Positions 22,226 to 33,994 of a stretch of 64,000 bases of DNA are shown piece by piece. Where the stretch lies: the NCBI GenBank assembly GCA_002049455.2, contig KV918858.1, forward strand, positions 175,908 to 239,907. The letters are read 5' to 3'. Within the stretch, counting starts at the first letter, position 1. Every line of letters begins with the position of its first letter. The position numbers were made by a program, and so were the translations under genes. The notes under the pieces are model-generated. The model had not been told where the DNA came from. It saw only the letters and a program-made list of their open reading frames with translations, and made no database searches. Source of the stretch: Porphyra umbilicalis (lineage: Eukaryota; Rhodophyta; Bangiophyceae; Bangiales; Bangiaceae).

Positions 22226-25200
22226 AAATGAAAAGCGGCCGACGATGTGGCCAAGTGGCCGTCTGACCTGGCCGCCGCCACCGCCCGGCGCATTGGGGCC
22301 TGGGAGAATCGAGGTCACCGAGACGCCGTGGCCGAGGCGATGGACGACGGTCTCCTGCCTGCAGACGATGACCACTTGATTATGGGATGTATGAGTTGGG
22401 AATTTCCCGGGGCAGATGAGAGGTAGTAGGTTGTGACGGGCGGCTTTGACTGACACCAAATTTGGCCAAGTCACGCGCGCCACGGACCGATGGCTGTGGA
22501 GCTGCAGCGTACCTTTCTCGAGAGCCGGTGTCTCGCTTCAGCCGCGGTTTGTCGAAGGCTTTTCAGAGTACCAGCGAGAAATCTTGGCTCCGATGGCGCG
22601 CTGAGCCACTGTTTAAGCGGGTCGGGTGACGAGAGGTCCAGAAATCGCCGTTGGCAGCCACGAGCGCATGACACGGTCCAAAAGCTTTCCAATGCGCAAA
22701 ATATTTCATATCCACCAATGAGAGTCCGAGAACCGCTCATGTCCGCTTCTGAGGATCTTAACTAGGGGTGCCCCCGCCTCCCCCGCCGCACGAGCGGTCG
22801 CCCCCCCCACGCCCAGTTAGCAGTGGGTGGTTTGTCGCATAGGAAAATGACGTCCTCTAGTTGGCTACGGTGATAAATGTACCTCGTTCATTGGCCGACG
22901 TAGCTGATTTCAGGACATTTCCGCGCCGAGTGGCTCTATGGCGCGGGCTTTCAGAGATTCCACAATCTACTACTGCTGAAGAACGGTTCTGGGGGGCCGC
23001 CTCGAGATGTGGCATGTTGTTATGTCAACAGCAGTCATGGAAGTTTCATGCGGCAACTACCTGTTCTCACACATGGGATCGGATGGCTCGCCGCCAAGAC
23101 AGACGCGTCTTGGACACTACGGCACAGCCGTGTCGTAACCAGGTCGCCGCCTCTCTGGTCTGTTTCTCCTTCTCCTCGTTTTTATGGTACCCGCAGGCAC
23201 CCCCCCCCCCCGCATCTTCCCAACTACCCCCCTGCACGTGAAGGAATCGTGCGTATAGTGGAGTACGAGTGAGAAAAAACTCTGGGAAAAATATGACACG
23301 GAAGGGGGCGGAAAGACTTGTGCCTCTCGTGCGTGCAGCCGATAGGCACGCCAGTCGTATTGAAATAATGCGATCAGGATGTTGACGTACCGCTCTGTAA
23401 AAGTGGTTGTTGCCAAATTCGAACGATAGGAGTCTGGTGAAGAGAACCGAGCCGCGAAGCGCGGCAAGCAGCTGATTAGCGAAGCTCCTCTGTGAGACGG
23501 ACACGGAAAGAGCCTCTCCAGCTGTCCCAATAGGGGCGCTGATTGGTCAATCTGCCTTGATCCAGGTGGGATGCTTTCCGAGTTCCTGACCGTCCATTCT
23601 TACCTCGGAAGCGACACTTGGTCGATCTGTTCTTTGATTGGTGGTTGCTGGAGGTACACCCCTCGCTGCATTCTACGGATGTGGCTCTGACGTATTGTGT
23701 TGAGAATGAAATTAGATTGAGAAGTGAGAGTGTGGTTTCGGCTGTTGTAGTTTTTGTCTGGAGGCTGTCCCCCCAGCTCGTGCTAGCGAGCCTCCAGTGT
23801 GGTGGTCCATTTCGAGGGCTCAGGCTGGGTGGGGTGTGTGTGTGATGACGGCGATGACAGAATGTGGTCATTTTACGTTTGGTTGTGGGGAGGGGGCGCT
23901 GGGGCGCCGCTGGCTGCGATGAGAGGTGAGGTGGTAGTGTGACCAGGATAAAAAGAGGCCTGGACCAAAGCGGTTTCTCAACCAGAAGGCCGGCAGAAAA
24001 GGGGGATTGGGTGCCGGTGGACTGTCAACAACGGCGGGGAAGGACGTGAGTGGCGCCTGATAGCTCCGACAAAGAAAGCGGATCTTTGGCCAACGTGGCG
24101 ACAAGAAACGTGCTTAGATGCTTCTCAATAAGTATTTGTCGGTTCACATTGGCGTGTAGTTCTTGTGAAAGCCATTTGCACGAGCTTCGCTAACAGCCCG
24201 CCCTGCCGCTGGGGGGGGCTTTTATTGATCGACCTTGACCCGAGGATCACAGACCGAAAGTGTCGAATGCAATCGCGACGCCGTCGCCCGCCGTGGACAC
24301 AGGGGCGGTACCAATTGGTCGTTCAACCCCGCACAGCGCCATTCACATTTCGCCACGTCGCAGTTTTCTTTTCGTAAAAGGCTGTAATGCGGAAAGCCGT
24401 ATGCGACGGCTTAGAGCACAACCAGCAATGTCGATTTTTTACGCATACGAGCCTCGTTTTACCTGCAACGTGTGAGTTCCTGATTGGTGGGAGAAGCTAT
24501 GTGACGCCTGTTGGAAGCAAGGCCACCGAGGCGAGAAGGACTTAGATCAAGACGGGGGCTACATAATATTCATCGAGCTCAGGAGGAGAACGACATTGGT
24601 GGGTGGAGCCGTGCACAAACGATTTGCAAACTTCACATCACTGCTCTCGGTCCGGACTCGCCGGTCCTTTGGCAACGACACAGAGAAGATCACGGCAGGC
24701 CACACGTTGCAAGTCGTGAAACATGCCTTCATGTGTCCCCCAAATTGCGTCGAAAACGAATTGGTCCTGACACGTATGTGGCAATGTCGTTCATTTCGCG
24801 GATGAAGCGCTCGTTCTAGCCGCATATGTCGTGACAAGAAGCAGGCCAACGCCGATGTGAGTGCTTCCCGAGGGCACTCAGCCCGTTCCCGCCAGCTCGA
24901 CCGCGTTGGTGACTGAGCTGCCACCAAAAATGAGGCACTCGCCATCTGGGCGCGCGGCGAGCAAGCACGTGCCTGTTGCTTGTGTGGTGCTGAATCGTTC
25001 GTCAGCGACCTTCAGCAAGCCCCAGCAGAATCGAGCGGGCCTCCGTGAAAAAGCTATGGCGATGGATATTTTTTCGGAGCGGCGCTAGGCTGTTTTCGGG
25101 CGCCTGATCGATAGATGACGCCGTCACAGCCGAAGTCCTCAGCTTGACTTCGTCGTGACAGCTTCTCTTTCGAGTCCTACGTCGGGCTCTGCATGCCTTG

Positions 25201-26030
25201 CAAAGTAGGACCGCTAATGTCAGCTGTGCTGTTTCACGTATTTCATGTTCGTCCAGAGTGTGTAGCTGCCACCAGCAGTGCATGTTTTACGTGTGGGTCA
25301 GTGTACGGCTCGGCCTTATTCGTCTATTTCTCCTTGGCGACGACTGTCCTGTCCGGGGTGGCAACAGTCGTGACCACACGTGCCTTTATGATCGCAGTTT
25401 TACACTACAGAAAGCACTATGTGCCGCGAAGAGTCTCGTCCTCTTCCCCCCATCCCCTCTTTCTTGCCCCGTCCATCCCGCGTCACGCCTCTCCCGCCCC
25501 CTGCGTGGGCCCCGCCTGCCGTCTTTAATACGCCCGCGCCATCCCTCTGACCCGCGTACCCAGCCACATGCGGATCTTTCACCGCTGATGCAGCCGCCAC
25601 AAGGCGTCTGACACCTCCCATCCCCCCCTTTCCCCCGCCGTCGAATGCCGCCGCACACACCCCTGCGCAGCTGCCAGGACTCCGCCCCACCACCTCGTTG
25701 ACCGGCACCCGCGTGCTCGCTGCGCCCGCCGCAGCATCGCGGCGCCGTGCGGGCGATGATCGCGGCCGACCTCGTCCCCGCTCTGTCCCCCGCCAATGAC
25801 ACGGAGTGGCGACCGGCCGGCACGCGCCTCCGTCGCGTGCGCAAAGAAAGTGACAGAATATCAGGCGAAGGCCGCCTGGAGAGAGGCTGCCTGCCAAAGC
25901 CCCGCCGCCAAGGCTGCCGCCGCTGCCACTGCCGCCGGGACGGCGGCGTACCATCGCGACGGCCACAATGGCGTGAGCGCTAGTGACGGTAGCCGCGGCA
26001 GCGGCAGCCGACGTCGCGCCGCTGCCCGCA
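22226..26030. other. 3.8 kb without a supported gene
   Basis: No frame shows recognisable similarity. Segments rich in poly-pyrimidine (about 25440-25560) or C runs (23200-23230) give overlapping open frames on both strands. I searched by eye for terminal inverted repeats and found none I could trust. Part of 25386-26248 is GC-rich and open on the minus strand (282 codons, Ala/Gly/Arg-rich), which composition explains. Confidence 0.4.
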
Positions 26031-26151
26031 CGTCGTCGCCGCCGAACCCACGTCGTCGCCACCGCCCCCGCGTCGTCGCCGCCGCCCCCGCGTCGTCGCC
26101 GCCGCCCCTGCGTCGTCGCCGCCGCCCCCGCGTCGTCGCCGCCCCCGCTGT
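26031..26151. repeat. 20-bp minisatellite, about 6 units
   Basis: The unit CGTCGTCGCCGCCGCCCCCG is repeated about six times with single-base changes. Because 20 is not a multiple of three, the reading frame rotates from unit to unit, giving Arg-, Val/Ala- and Ser/Pro-rich runs in turn; this argues against a protein-coding role. Confidence 0.85.
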
Positions 26152-26615
26152 CCCGGCCACTGCACCCCTCCTCGCCCCGCCGTCGGGGCAAGAACTGCGG
26201 CAGACCGAGACCCCGGGTTGATGACGCCGCTCGGCGTGGTGCACACAAGAGCGGTGCACTCTCTTGGTGTGGCGCTCAGGCACACTCTTTCACGCCAGCA
26301 TCTCCCGCCTGCAACCTCCCTCTTTGATGCCGTCCACACAAGAGACAATTTGTGGTCGGGAGGGGTTGCCGAGTTCGGTCGCGACGCTACCCCAGCCGCA
26401 AAAACGTGCGTGCGCGGCCTTCCGAAGGGGCTGACAAGCTGTGTCTGCGTCACGTGGATGAGGCAGCTTGACTCGTTTACGTAGAGCTCGCCGTTGTCCA
26501 TCGGCAGACAGCAAAACTTTTGCCGACATTCGAAAGAGATTTGAAAAGAAGTATAGTGCCACGCGTCACCGAATGGGCCGATTTGGGCTCGCACGGGCGT
26601 TCGCATCGTACCAAC

Positions 26616-28448
26616 TAGGGGTTTCCAAGCGTAGCACTTTTGGATTGGCGTATCATTTTAGAAGTAGACTTTTGGGCAGCGAATGTGTACCACCAGCTCT
26701 GGGCTTCCAGCGAAGCGAATGGACAGGTTTTCTGGCAGTGAGCGTACGTGTCAAGCGTATGTACGCTTGAGAACGAGACCACAACTTAATTGCAGCTTTG
26801 CTGGACAAGCGTATCTGAACCGTCAACCTGTGGGTCAACCATCCCTCCTCGACTGTACTTTTTGACGGGTAACCAGAGGTGGGTAGGCATATTCCTGCTG
26901 TGGTGTGCCGCGTCTTTCAGAAAAGGCCCAGCGGGATCCTTCGAAGCACACTCTCGCCAGAGCGCCACGGACACAGCAAGGAAAAATGGTGTGGTTCAAA
27001 CGAATCGCAGCGATGGGTGGACCGCCTAACTTGGAAACATGGTCGCCACGTCAGCACCGCCGTCAACCACCTATGACTCCCTGAGGCGCTGTGTCGTGAA
27101 TTTCTGCACTCCAAAGCGGTGACTTTTACCTGTCGGACAGCCCCCTTCGCTCCAATTACAGGCCGCCAATGGAGGGTCGACCAATTGCATGTGAGACTTG
27201 CGCCAAGCCATACTGGGGAGGACGAGATTGCATCTCTCAGCCGCTCGCGTGGGTGTGCGCTGGCGATGGGCGTGCCATTTCCGACGGGCGGCTCGTCTGC
27301 GACCGGCCAACACACCACCGGTGCCCAGTCGGGCGACCCCCCCCATCACTGGGAGTGGTCGCCATGGCGGCTTGATTAGCCCCGTTGGCCCGCGTGCACT
27401 TGCGCGTGCGGGTATGCTGCATTATCCGCTCGAACTCTCCGACAATCGTGATAGACGTTGGCGAGTGAGACGCACACCACGACGCAGCCACCCATAGGGT
27501 GGGAGCATTCGCCGTACACACGCGTGCGTGGCTAACCTACAACTGACGGCGGCACTCCTTACGGGGTGTCGCCTGTGAAGCGGACGCAATCCCGGGGGGG
27601 GTGGCGAGTCACCCACTCTCGTTCCAACTGAGGCCTTTGGCCTGTCTAGGAGGGGCGAGATGGTTGGGTTTCTGGCCGGGGAGGGGCTGTTAGGACTTTG
27701 ACCCACCTCGAGTGACTTCTGCCGCTCGTCCTGATCCGGTGCGCTTCGGCGTGCCAGCACAGGTGATAGGACGGGCGGTGGCGCACGTCGCGGGGGACGC
27801 TATCCGTGCTACTGTTGGTTGTTGGTTGTGGGTGGCCGCGCACGTGTGTGTGCGGGGGGTGCTCTCTCCCTCTGCTCCTGCTGACCATCTACCTTCATCC
27901 TAACCACGCCAGCAGCACCTACTTACGCGATCGACGATGCCATTTGTCGGGGCGATGAGCACCCACGGCGAGGGTGAGATCGCCGCCGCCCAGTCCAGCC
28001 CCCAGGAGGCGCACGGTGGCAACGCCCAGGGCTTACCCTCCTACGAGACCTCGCGAGTCTACCGGCTGCACGGCCGGCCGAGAGGGGGTGGTGCTCGTGT
28101 TAGAATCTTCGCCCAAATCCTGCGAGGAAAACCCGGACTGGGACCGCGGCAGGATGCCGGTGGTCGTGGCTGACAGGGTGCCACGCCGCGTGGCACGCCG
28201 AAAACTGCCTGATGCACCCCTGCCCCCCCCCGCACGCATCGTGTATTACGCTCGGAGACATTGTGAATATTTCGCGAGTGCGTATCTGTCCAGACTCGCT
28301 TGGAAAATGGCCGGTAGCGTATCGATCTCAAAACCAAATCGGAGCGAGGCGAGTCTGGAGCCGCAGCTCTTCAGAAAGAGCGTACGCGAGTTTCGCTTGA
28401 AAATTACGCGCGAGGTACGCATGAGCCAATTACGCTTGGAAAACCCTA
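26616..28448. mobile_element. hAT-like transposon, 1.83 kb, no transposase
   Basis: The left end TAGGGGTTTCCAAGCGTA and the reverse of the right end TAGGGTTTTCCAAGCGTA are terminal inverted repeats. The flanks GTACCAAC (26608-26615) and GTACGAAC (28449-28456) are an 8-bp target duplication with one difference. The word AAGCGTA or its reverse recurs inside both ends (for example at about 26630, 26752, 26807 and 28430), as expected for hAT subterminal binding sites. Internal frames up to 164 codons show no hAT dimerisation or catalytic motif. It shares the TAGGG start with 12788-13762 but not the interior. Confidence 0.8.
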
Positions 28449-28486
28449 GTACGAACCCGGGAGAATAGAGGCCGTTTTTGGGGGAG

Positions 28487-28651
28487 GGTTCGCACGATGC
28501 GAAAGAGTGTGCGAACCACGCCTGAGTTATCCGGTTGTAATTACATTCTTGTTTTTAACACCTTCCGAGGGTCCCGCACCGTTTGTGAAGCCGGAACGAA
28601 CGCCGACATTGCTAGGTTGTACGTATATGTGCCACGTGGACAACGTGGCAC
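28487..28651. repeat. Two short perfect hairpins
   Basis: GGTTCGCAC and GTGCGAACC form a hairpin with 9-base arms at about 28487-28516, and GTGCCACGT/ACGTGGCAC form another at about 28629-28651. They lie between the hAT-like element and the retrotransposon. Function unknown. Confidence 0.5.
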
Positions 28652-28680
28652 GGATATCGGCTCCGTGTGTGAACTAGCGG

Positions 28681-28709
28681 CATAACCCGCACGGAGGGAC
28701 AGGGATGCC
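28681..28709. repeat. Terminal repeat B2 of the DIRS-type element
   Basis: CATAACCCGCACGGAGGG and the following ten bases occur here and at 29141-29169 with one difference. The pair brackets repeat A2 as expected for the B1-A2-B2 end of a PAT-like element, and this copy probably marks the outer end. Confidence 0.7.
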
Positions 28710-28865
28710 TGAAGAACGTTTACGTCATGTGATTGGCTAAACTACGTGACTAACTACGTGACTATCTAACGAGAGAAGAGCTAACAAGCTCCAGACAAAC
28801 AAACACGAGAGGGAAGACAGAGGTCCCGAGCCGGGCGGCAGCGAAAGAGGGTAGGGTCGGGAGGG

Positions 28866-29143
28866 GAGCGCGAGAGGGCGGACGTGCGGCTCGTCGCCGC
28901 GCGGAGGGAGGCAGGCGTCGGCGGCGACCAAGGGTGCCCGCCGAGCGGGGCGGTACCTTGCGGCCGACCGCTGCCGCCGCCGCCGCGACTCGGTCCCACC
29001 TCATCCCGCGCCTCTGCCAAGCGGCAAGCAGCGGGCACGCGTAGAGCCCCCCAGACGCCCGACCGCCCGGCGCCAGTCAATGGCACCCCCCCCAGGGAGA
29101 CAGTGCTGCATTACCCAACAAGACATGGCTGACAGTGAGCATA
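28866..29143. repeat. Split direct repeat A2 with preserved empty site
   Basis: 28866-28955 matches 33905-33994 with one difference in 90 bases, and 28954-29143 matches 36837-37024 with a few differences. Here the two parts are continuous and read GCGGGGCGGTACCTTGC, while in the other copy a 2.8-kb transposon separates GCGGGGCGGTA from TACCTTGC. This copy therefore shows the site before insertion. Confidence 0.9.
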
Positions 29144-29202
29144 ACCCGCACGGAGGGACCGGGATGCCCAAGAGAGGGAGTGAGCGCGCCCCGCCCGGCG
29201 GG

Positions 29203-30285
29203 TCAACCCCGCGGGAGGAAGCGATCGAAGAACCGGCGGGCGGCGGGACACGGGTCAACGAGCGCGTCAATGTAGTGCGTATGCGCAGTGACCGTGTCCC
29301 GACGGCTATGCCCGAGCAGGGCCACAATGCGCCCGTCCGGCACCCCCGCCGCGTACGCGGCCGTGGCCGCCCCGCCACAGGTAGAGTAGGGCGAGAAAAA
29401 CGCCCCGACAGGGGCCGAAATTCCCGGAGAGGCGCACGCATCCGCGAGCCAGCCCGCCATCTCGTCGCGCGTCGGCGGCCGGCGGGCGCCGAGCTCACCG
29501 AACAGCGGCTGGTCGGGGCGAGCGCCCGCGGCCGCAAGCCAGGAAAGGCCGTCGCGGAGGAGGGAAAGCGGAAGGTCAGGTTCGACGGGCGCTGGGGGGA
29601 TGGTGTACGTGAGCCGGTGGGCCCCCCGGCGCCGCTCCGCATTCTTGTACCGGACGACTTGAAACTCGACGGCGCCATTGGCGCGCACGTGGACGTCGGC
29701 GACGGTCAGTCGCAGCAGCTCCGCCGTGCGGCGGAAGAACAGGAACACCGTGGTGATGGTCGTCAGCCGGGTGCGCGTGGTCGGGCAGGTGGTTTTGGCC
29801 GCCGCGGCGGCGATGAACCAGGCGGCGGCGGCCGGGAACTTGGCGCGCTCGGGGGGCAGGGAGCCCACCCGGTCCAACCAGCAGCGGGTGTAGCCCGACC
29901 GCACAGACGAGAGGAAGGCGCCAGTGCCAGGGCGGGCGTAGCCGGCGGTCGCGTGCCGCGTGTTAACGGGGCTGAGGTAGGACTGGAGGCTCGACGGTCG
30001 CACCGAGCCGCGGGAGTAGAGGGAAGCGAGGTAGGCCGCGACCGTTTCGGGCGTCGCTGTGAGCGCCGTCCGCCCGGTCGCCGCGCAGAACGAGGAAAAC
30101 TGGCGCCAGTGCTGGTCGTACTTGGCCGCCGTGTCGGAGGTCAGCGACGACACATGCAGGTCGGCTGCGACTCGGGCGGCCGCATCGCCACCAAGGCGGC
30201 CCACGACGTTGGCGCGCACAAAGTCGCGCCAGCGGGCGGCGGCCACGCCCTCCCGCCGTTCGTGAAGCGGAAAGCCGCCGTGCGC
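29203..30285 (-). pseudogene. Tyrosine recombinase of the DIRS-type element
   Basis: The C-terminal part of the minus-strand frame ending at 29203 is a phage-integrase-like tyrosine recombinase. An N-terminal SAM-like part reads SDTAAKYDQHWRQFSSFC and TPETVAAYLASLY. The catalytic core has FFRRTAELLRL (first Arg), GVPDGRIVALLGHS (second His/Trp position) and HTHYIDA (Tyr nucleophile). The conserved HxxR box reads Y-S-T-C (Y codon at 29386-29388, C codon at 29377-29379), each explicable by one C-to-T change from His and Arg. The enzyme would insert the circular cDNA without target duplication; with this box lost it should be inactive. It overlaps the methyltransferase-like frame by about 140 bases in another frame, a usual arrangement in this group. 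Confidence 0.85.
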
Positions 30286-32310
30286 CACGCCAGGTTGGGG
30301 GTCGGCGCGCGTCCGCGGCCGTGCGTGTAGTGCACGGCCGACCGCGGCAGGAAGCACACGGCGTCCGCCCGAGCACGCGCCTCTGCCCACCACGACTGGG
30401 CGCGCCACACGGGTAGCACTGCCACCACGTTTGCAGCGTCGCGCACCGTCTTGCGGAGAAGCAAAGCCGCCTGGGAGAACGGGGGGTTCGCAAAGTTGCC
30501 CTCCCCCGCCCAGTCGTGGGCCCAGGCGTTGACCCCCTCGCAGCCCGGGTCCAGATGCCGGCTGTTGTAGCGCGGCAGCTGGGAGGAGTCCACCGACGCG
30601 AAGCGGTCGACCGTGCACGGCCCCCACGCCGCGTCCAGGGCGGAAAACACTACCGGACACAACCGCCAGTCGGTGCGGTCGGTGTCCCGCGACAGCCGGT
30701 CCGCGGCCACGTTGGCGACGGAGGGCAGCCAAGACGCGCGCACCCGCACCCCGAGGGACGCCAGGGTGGCGTGCAGCAGCCGCACTTCCTCCATGAGGCG
30801 GGGGGAACGGGAGCACATCGCATTCAAGACGCCCATGGTGACGCGCGAGTCCGTGCGCACGTCGAGGACCGCCCCCGACGGGAACAGGTGCGAGAACGAC
30901 CGGACCGCGTAGCGGACGGCCGTCAACTCCTTCAAGTTGATGTGCGTGTCCGCCAGCGACGGGGCGAAGAAGCGCCGCGCCGGCACCAACCGCTGCAAAG
31001 TGGCGCCCCAGCCGTAAAGGCTGGCGTCGGTCGTCAGCTCCCCCGCCGCCGGCACATCCCACAGCGCCCGGCCGAAGCCCGATGCCAAGCCCAAAGACGC
31101 CCACCACTACAGGTCCCGCAGCCCCTGCGCGTCGAAATGCGCGTCGCGCCGCCCCCCCCCGGCCCCCGAGCGCGGTGTATAGAGAGCGCAGGCGGTAGCG
31201 GGCGAGGGGGACGGCGAGAAGGGTGGAGACCGCCAGGCCACAGAACCGGCGCAGGCGGCCAGCGGGAACCCAGCGGCAATGGTGGGCAGAGTGGTGGCGG
31301 AGGCGGCGGGCAGCGTGGAGGATGCGGTCGAGGCTGGCTGGGGGCAGGATGAGGAGGCGCCGGCGGGTGTCGACGACATAGCCCAGCAGGGGCAGGGAGG
31401 TCGTGCCGACGGCAGTCCCTTTGTCGGGGGCGACCTGGAGGCCAAACGCCTCGAACATCTGCACCGCCGCGCGGCGCCCCGCGGTCGCCGCCGCCTTGGG
31501 CGCAGGAGCGGGCCCCGGCGGCGCCGCCCCAAAGTCGTCGATATAGCCGAGGGCGCGAAATCCGGCCGCCCGCAACGCCGAGAGGACTGGCCAGAAGAGC
31601 TTGGTCCAAGCCCACGGCGCCAACGACAAACCAAAGGGCAGGACCTGGGGCTCGTACAACCGGCCCCCGACGCGGAAGACCAGGAAGCGCCGGACGTCCC
31701 GGTGGAGAGGTAAATGGTGGTACGCGGACTTGATGTCCCACGACACCAAGTGGTCGTCCTTGACCAATTGCATCGCAAAGGACGCCAGAGACTCGTAGCG
31801 AAAAGGGCGTTTGGGCAAGAAGCGGTTGACATGCTTGTAATTGATGACCAGCCGCGACGCGTCGGGCAGGTTCGTCACAAACGCGTTCGCCACCCAAGGG
31901 GCCGAGCGCGCCTCCGCCCGCGGGAGCCAACGCAGCGAACCGCGCGCCGTCATCGCCGCCGCCTTGGCCAGCGCCCACGCCTCCCACTCCGCCGAGAGAG
32001 GCAACGGCCGCTCGCGGTACGGGGTGGGGTGGGAAAGCCAGAGGAACTTGAGGCCATACCGGATCGACTGGACCACCCAGGGGGAGGCGCCCAGGGCGAC
32101 CCAGTGGGGCAATGCCCGCCGCAGGGAGACGTGCGGCGGGACGGGGGGCGACGGCGGCACGAGCGCCATGGGGGGCATCCGAAAGTGTTTGGGGGGCCGC
32201 CGCCGCGACCGGGCCTTGGGTAGAGCAGGCGGCAGGCCAGGCCCGGGAGCCTGCCGCCCCGTCCGAATGAGGGATGACCCCCGCGAGCGGACGGCCGCGC
32301 AGGGGGGCAC
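30141..32310 (-). pseudogene. RT, RNase H and Dam-like polyprotein
   Basis: The first part, about 32310-31160, is a reverse transcriptase: NLPDASRLVINYKHVNRFLP, SWDIKSAYHHLPLH, LPFGLSLAPWAWTK and the active site YIDD (31534-31545). Near the 9-base C run at 31152-31160 the frame shifts. In the new frame a TAG (31107-31109) stands between RDL and WW, where Gln would be one transition away. Then follow RNase H (TTDASLYGWGATL, LKELTAVRYAV, VRTDSRVTMGVL) and a domain with AAWGPCTVDRFAS, GNFANPPFSQA (NPPF at 30477-30488) and VVAVLPVWRAQSWW, the region of DIRS elements compared with DNA N6-adenine methyltransferases. The frame ends at 30141. The apparent start at 32310 is not ATG; a downstream ATG or fusion with Gag is possible. 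Confidence 0.85.
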
Positions 32311-32336
32311 CGCGGCGCCGCACCGCGGCGCGCAGC

Positions 32337-33835
32337 CTAGGCGGTGGCCGAGGGAGGAGCCCCCACACCGCGGCCAGCGCCGCGCCCGCGACCCGGCTGG
32401 TCACCCGGGCGCGGGCCGGGGGCGGCGGCGGAGCCGGCAGGCGAGGGCTGCGGCTGCGGCCGCTGCCGGAGAGGAGAGCCGCGTCCGCCGCCGCCACCGC
32501 GGCCGCCGCTGCCCCCCCCACGACCACCTCCACCGCCGCCCGGGCCGCCGCCGTGGCCACCACCACCGCCGCCGCCTCCGCCGCCACCCCCGCGCCCGCC
32601 GCCCGGCACAAAATCTTCGCCGTCGCGGCCGTTTTGGCCACTACCGTGGCCGCCATACGACGCCCGCGCCTCGTCCCGAGCGACAAGGAGCGCGCGGTCG
32701 GCCGCGACGCGGGTGTTGCAGCGGGCGACGACCGGAGAGTCGCGCTCGCCGACGCGGTGGCGGAAGATGTCGTTGTAGAGATTGTGCCCGTACGGGGACT
32801 TCCGGCGCATAAGGATGAGGACGGCGTCCGCGGCGGCATTGACCGCGAACAGCTGGTAGACGGCTGTCCGCCACGTGGCGGCGCGCTCGACCACGTCGGC
32901 CTGGCCGAGGGTCCCGCGGCTGGCGTCCCGCTCGAGGTCGCGCAAGCCGTCGTTGATGACCGAGAGCCAGCCGCAGTTGACGTAGGCAAGAGTCGCTTCG
33001 CGGGTCGAGCCGGCGCCGTCGGGAAAGTTTTGAAGGAACTCGGTGTCGTTGCGGACGGTATACGGCTCGGGGAAGATACTGTACGCCCCGCGCCGGGAGT
33101 AGCCCGGCCAGTAGTAGCCCTTGATGCGGGGCCGCTTGCGGTAGACGTCGTCAATCGACTACCGAGAAAACTGGTCCTCGACGGCAGAGCGGTGGGGCAG
33201 GACGGAGTCCCAGTCGTCGTCGCTCCAGTCGGCGGCGGGGTCGTCGTCGGGCGGGGGGGGGGGGGAGGGGGTGGAGGGGGGAGGGGGGCCACCGGCGGCT
33301 GTGCCGCATGGTCGCCGCCGCCGCCCGCCCCGCCGGCCCCATTGCCACGGCCGTCGCCGGGCGGGGGGTCATCGCCAGGGGGGGGGTCATCACCAGGGGG
33401 GGGGGGGTCGGCGGAAGGGGGGGGAGGATGCGGGAACCCGTCGCCGCCCCCGGCCGCCCCGCCTCGAGAAGGAGGGACCGCCGCCGCTGCCCCGCCTTCT
33501 TTTTGGGGCGTGTTGGCCGGCGTCCTACCCGGCGTGCGGCCTCGCGGGCGGGGCGGAACGGTACTCGTCGCCGAGATGTGCCGTCCCGACGTATCCGCGT
33601 CTACCCGCTGCACCCGTCGCGTCAGCGCTCCCCCGGCCACGAGCGGGGCAGGGGGCGGGTCCGATCCGTCCGTTGACTCGGCCGGGTCCCCGTCCTCCTC
33701 CGTCCCGTCCGTAAGGGCCACCGCGAGAGACCGCCGCGCCAGCTGCTTTCGAAGCTCGTCTACCGTCGCGGCCGTCAGGCCGCGGGTGTCACGAGCCGAG
33801 CCAATCAGCAACCCACTGGCCCGCGAGGGCTCCAT
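32337..33835 (-). pseudogene. Gag-like protein of the DIRS-type element
   Basis: The ATG at 33835 starts MEPSRASGLLIGSARDTRG and a Pro/Gly-rich, disordered stretch. In the long G/C runs near 33240-33290 the frame breaks. A second frame then reads DWSDDDWDSVLPHRSAVEDQ, meets TAG at 33159-33161, and goes on with SIDDVYRKRPRIKGYYWPGY, TLAYVNCGWLSVINDGLRDL, RTAVYQLFAVNAAADAVLIL and KSPYGHNLYNDIFRHRV, ending in a Gly/Arg-rich tail that suits RNA binding. I recognise it as Gag only from its position and composition. Confidence 0.6.
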
Positions 33836-33904
33836 GGGGACGTCGTCCTACGACGGGCACAGGCCCGCCGGCAGCCCACGAGCGCTCGGGTACGGGAGCA
33901 CCAC

Positions 33905-33994
33905 GAGCGCGAGAGGGCGGACGTGCGGCTCGTCGCCGCGCGGAGGGAGGCAGGCGTCGGCGGCGCCCAAGGGTGCCCGCCGAGCGGGGCGGTA
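33905..33994. repeat. Repeat A1, gene-proximal part
   Basis: These 90 bases match 28866-28955 with one difference. They are followed at the TA of 33993-33994 by the inserted pogo-like transposon, and the remainder of the repeat continues at 36837-37024. Confidence 0.9.

Noticed and set aside
32337-32620. Glycine-rich protein gene on its own
   Set aside because: The Gly/Arg-rich stretch is the tail of the Gag-like frame of the DIRS-type element, in the expected place before RT.
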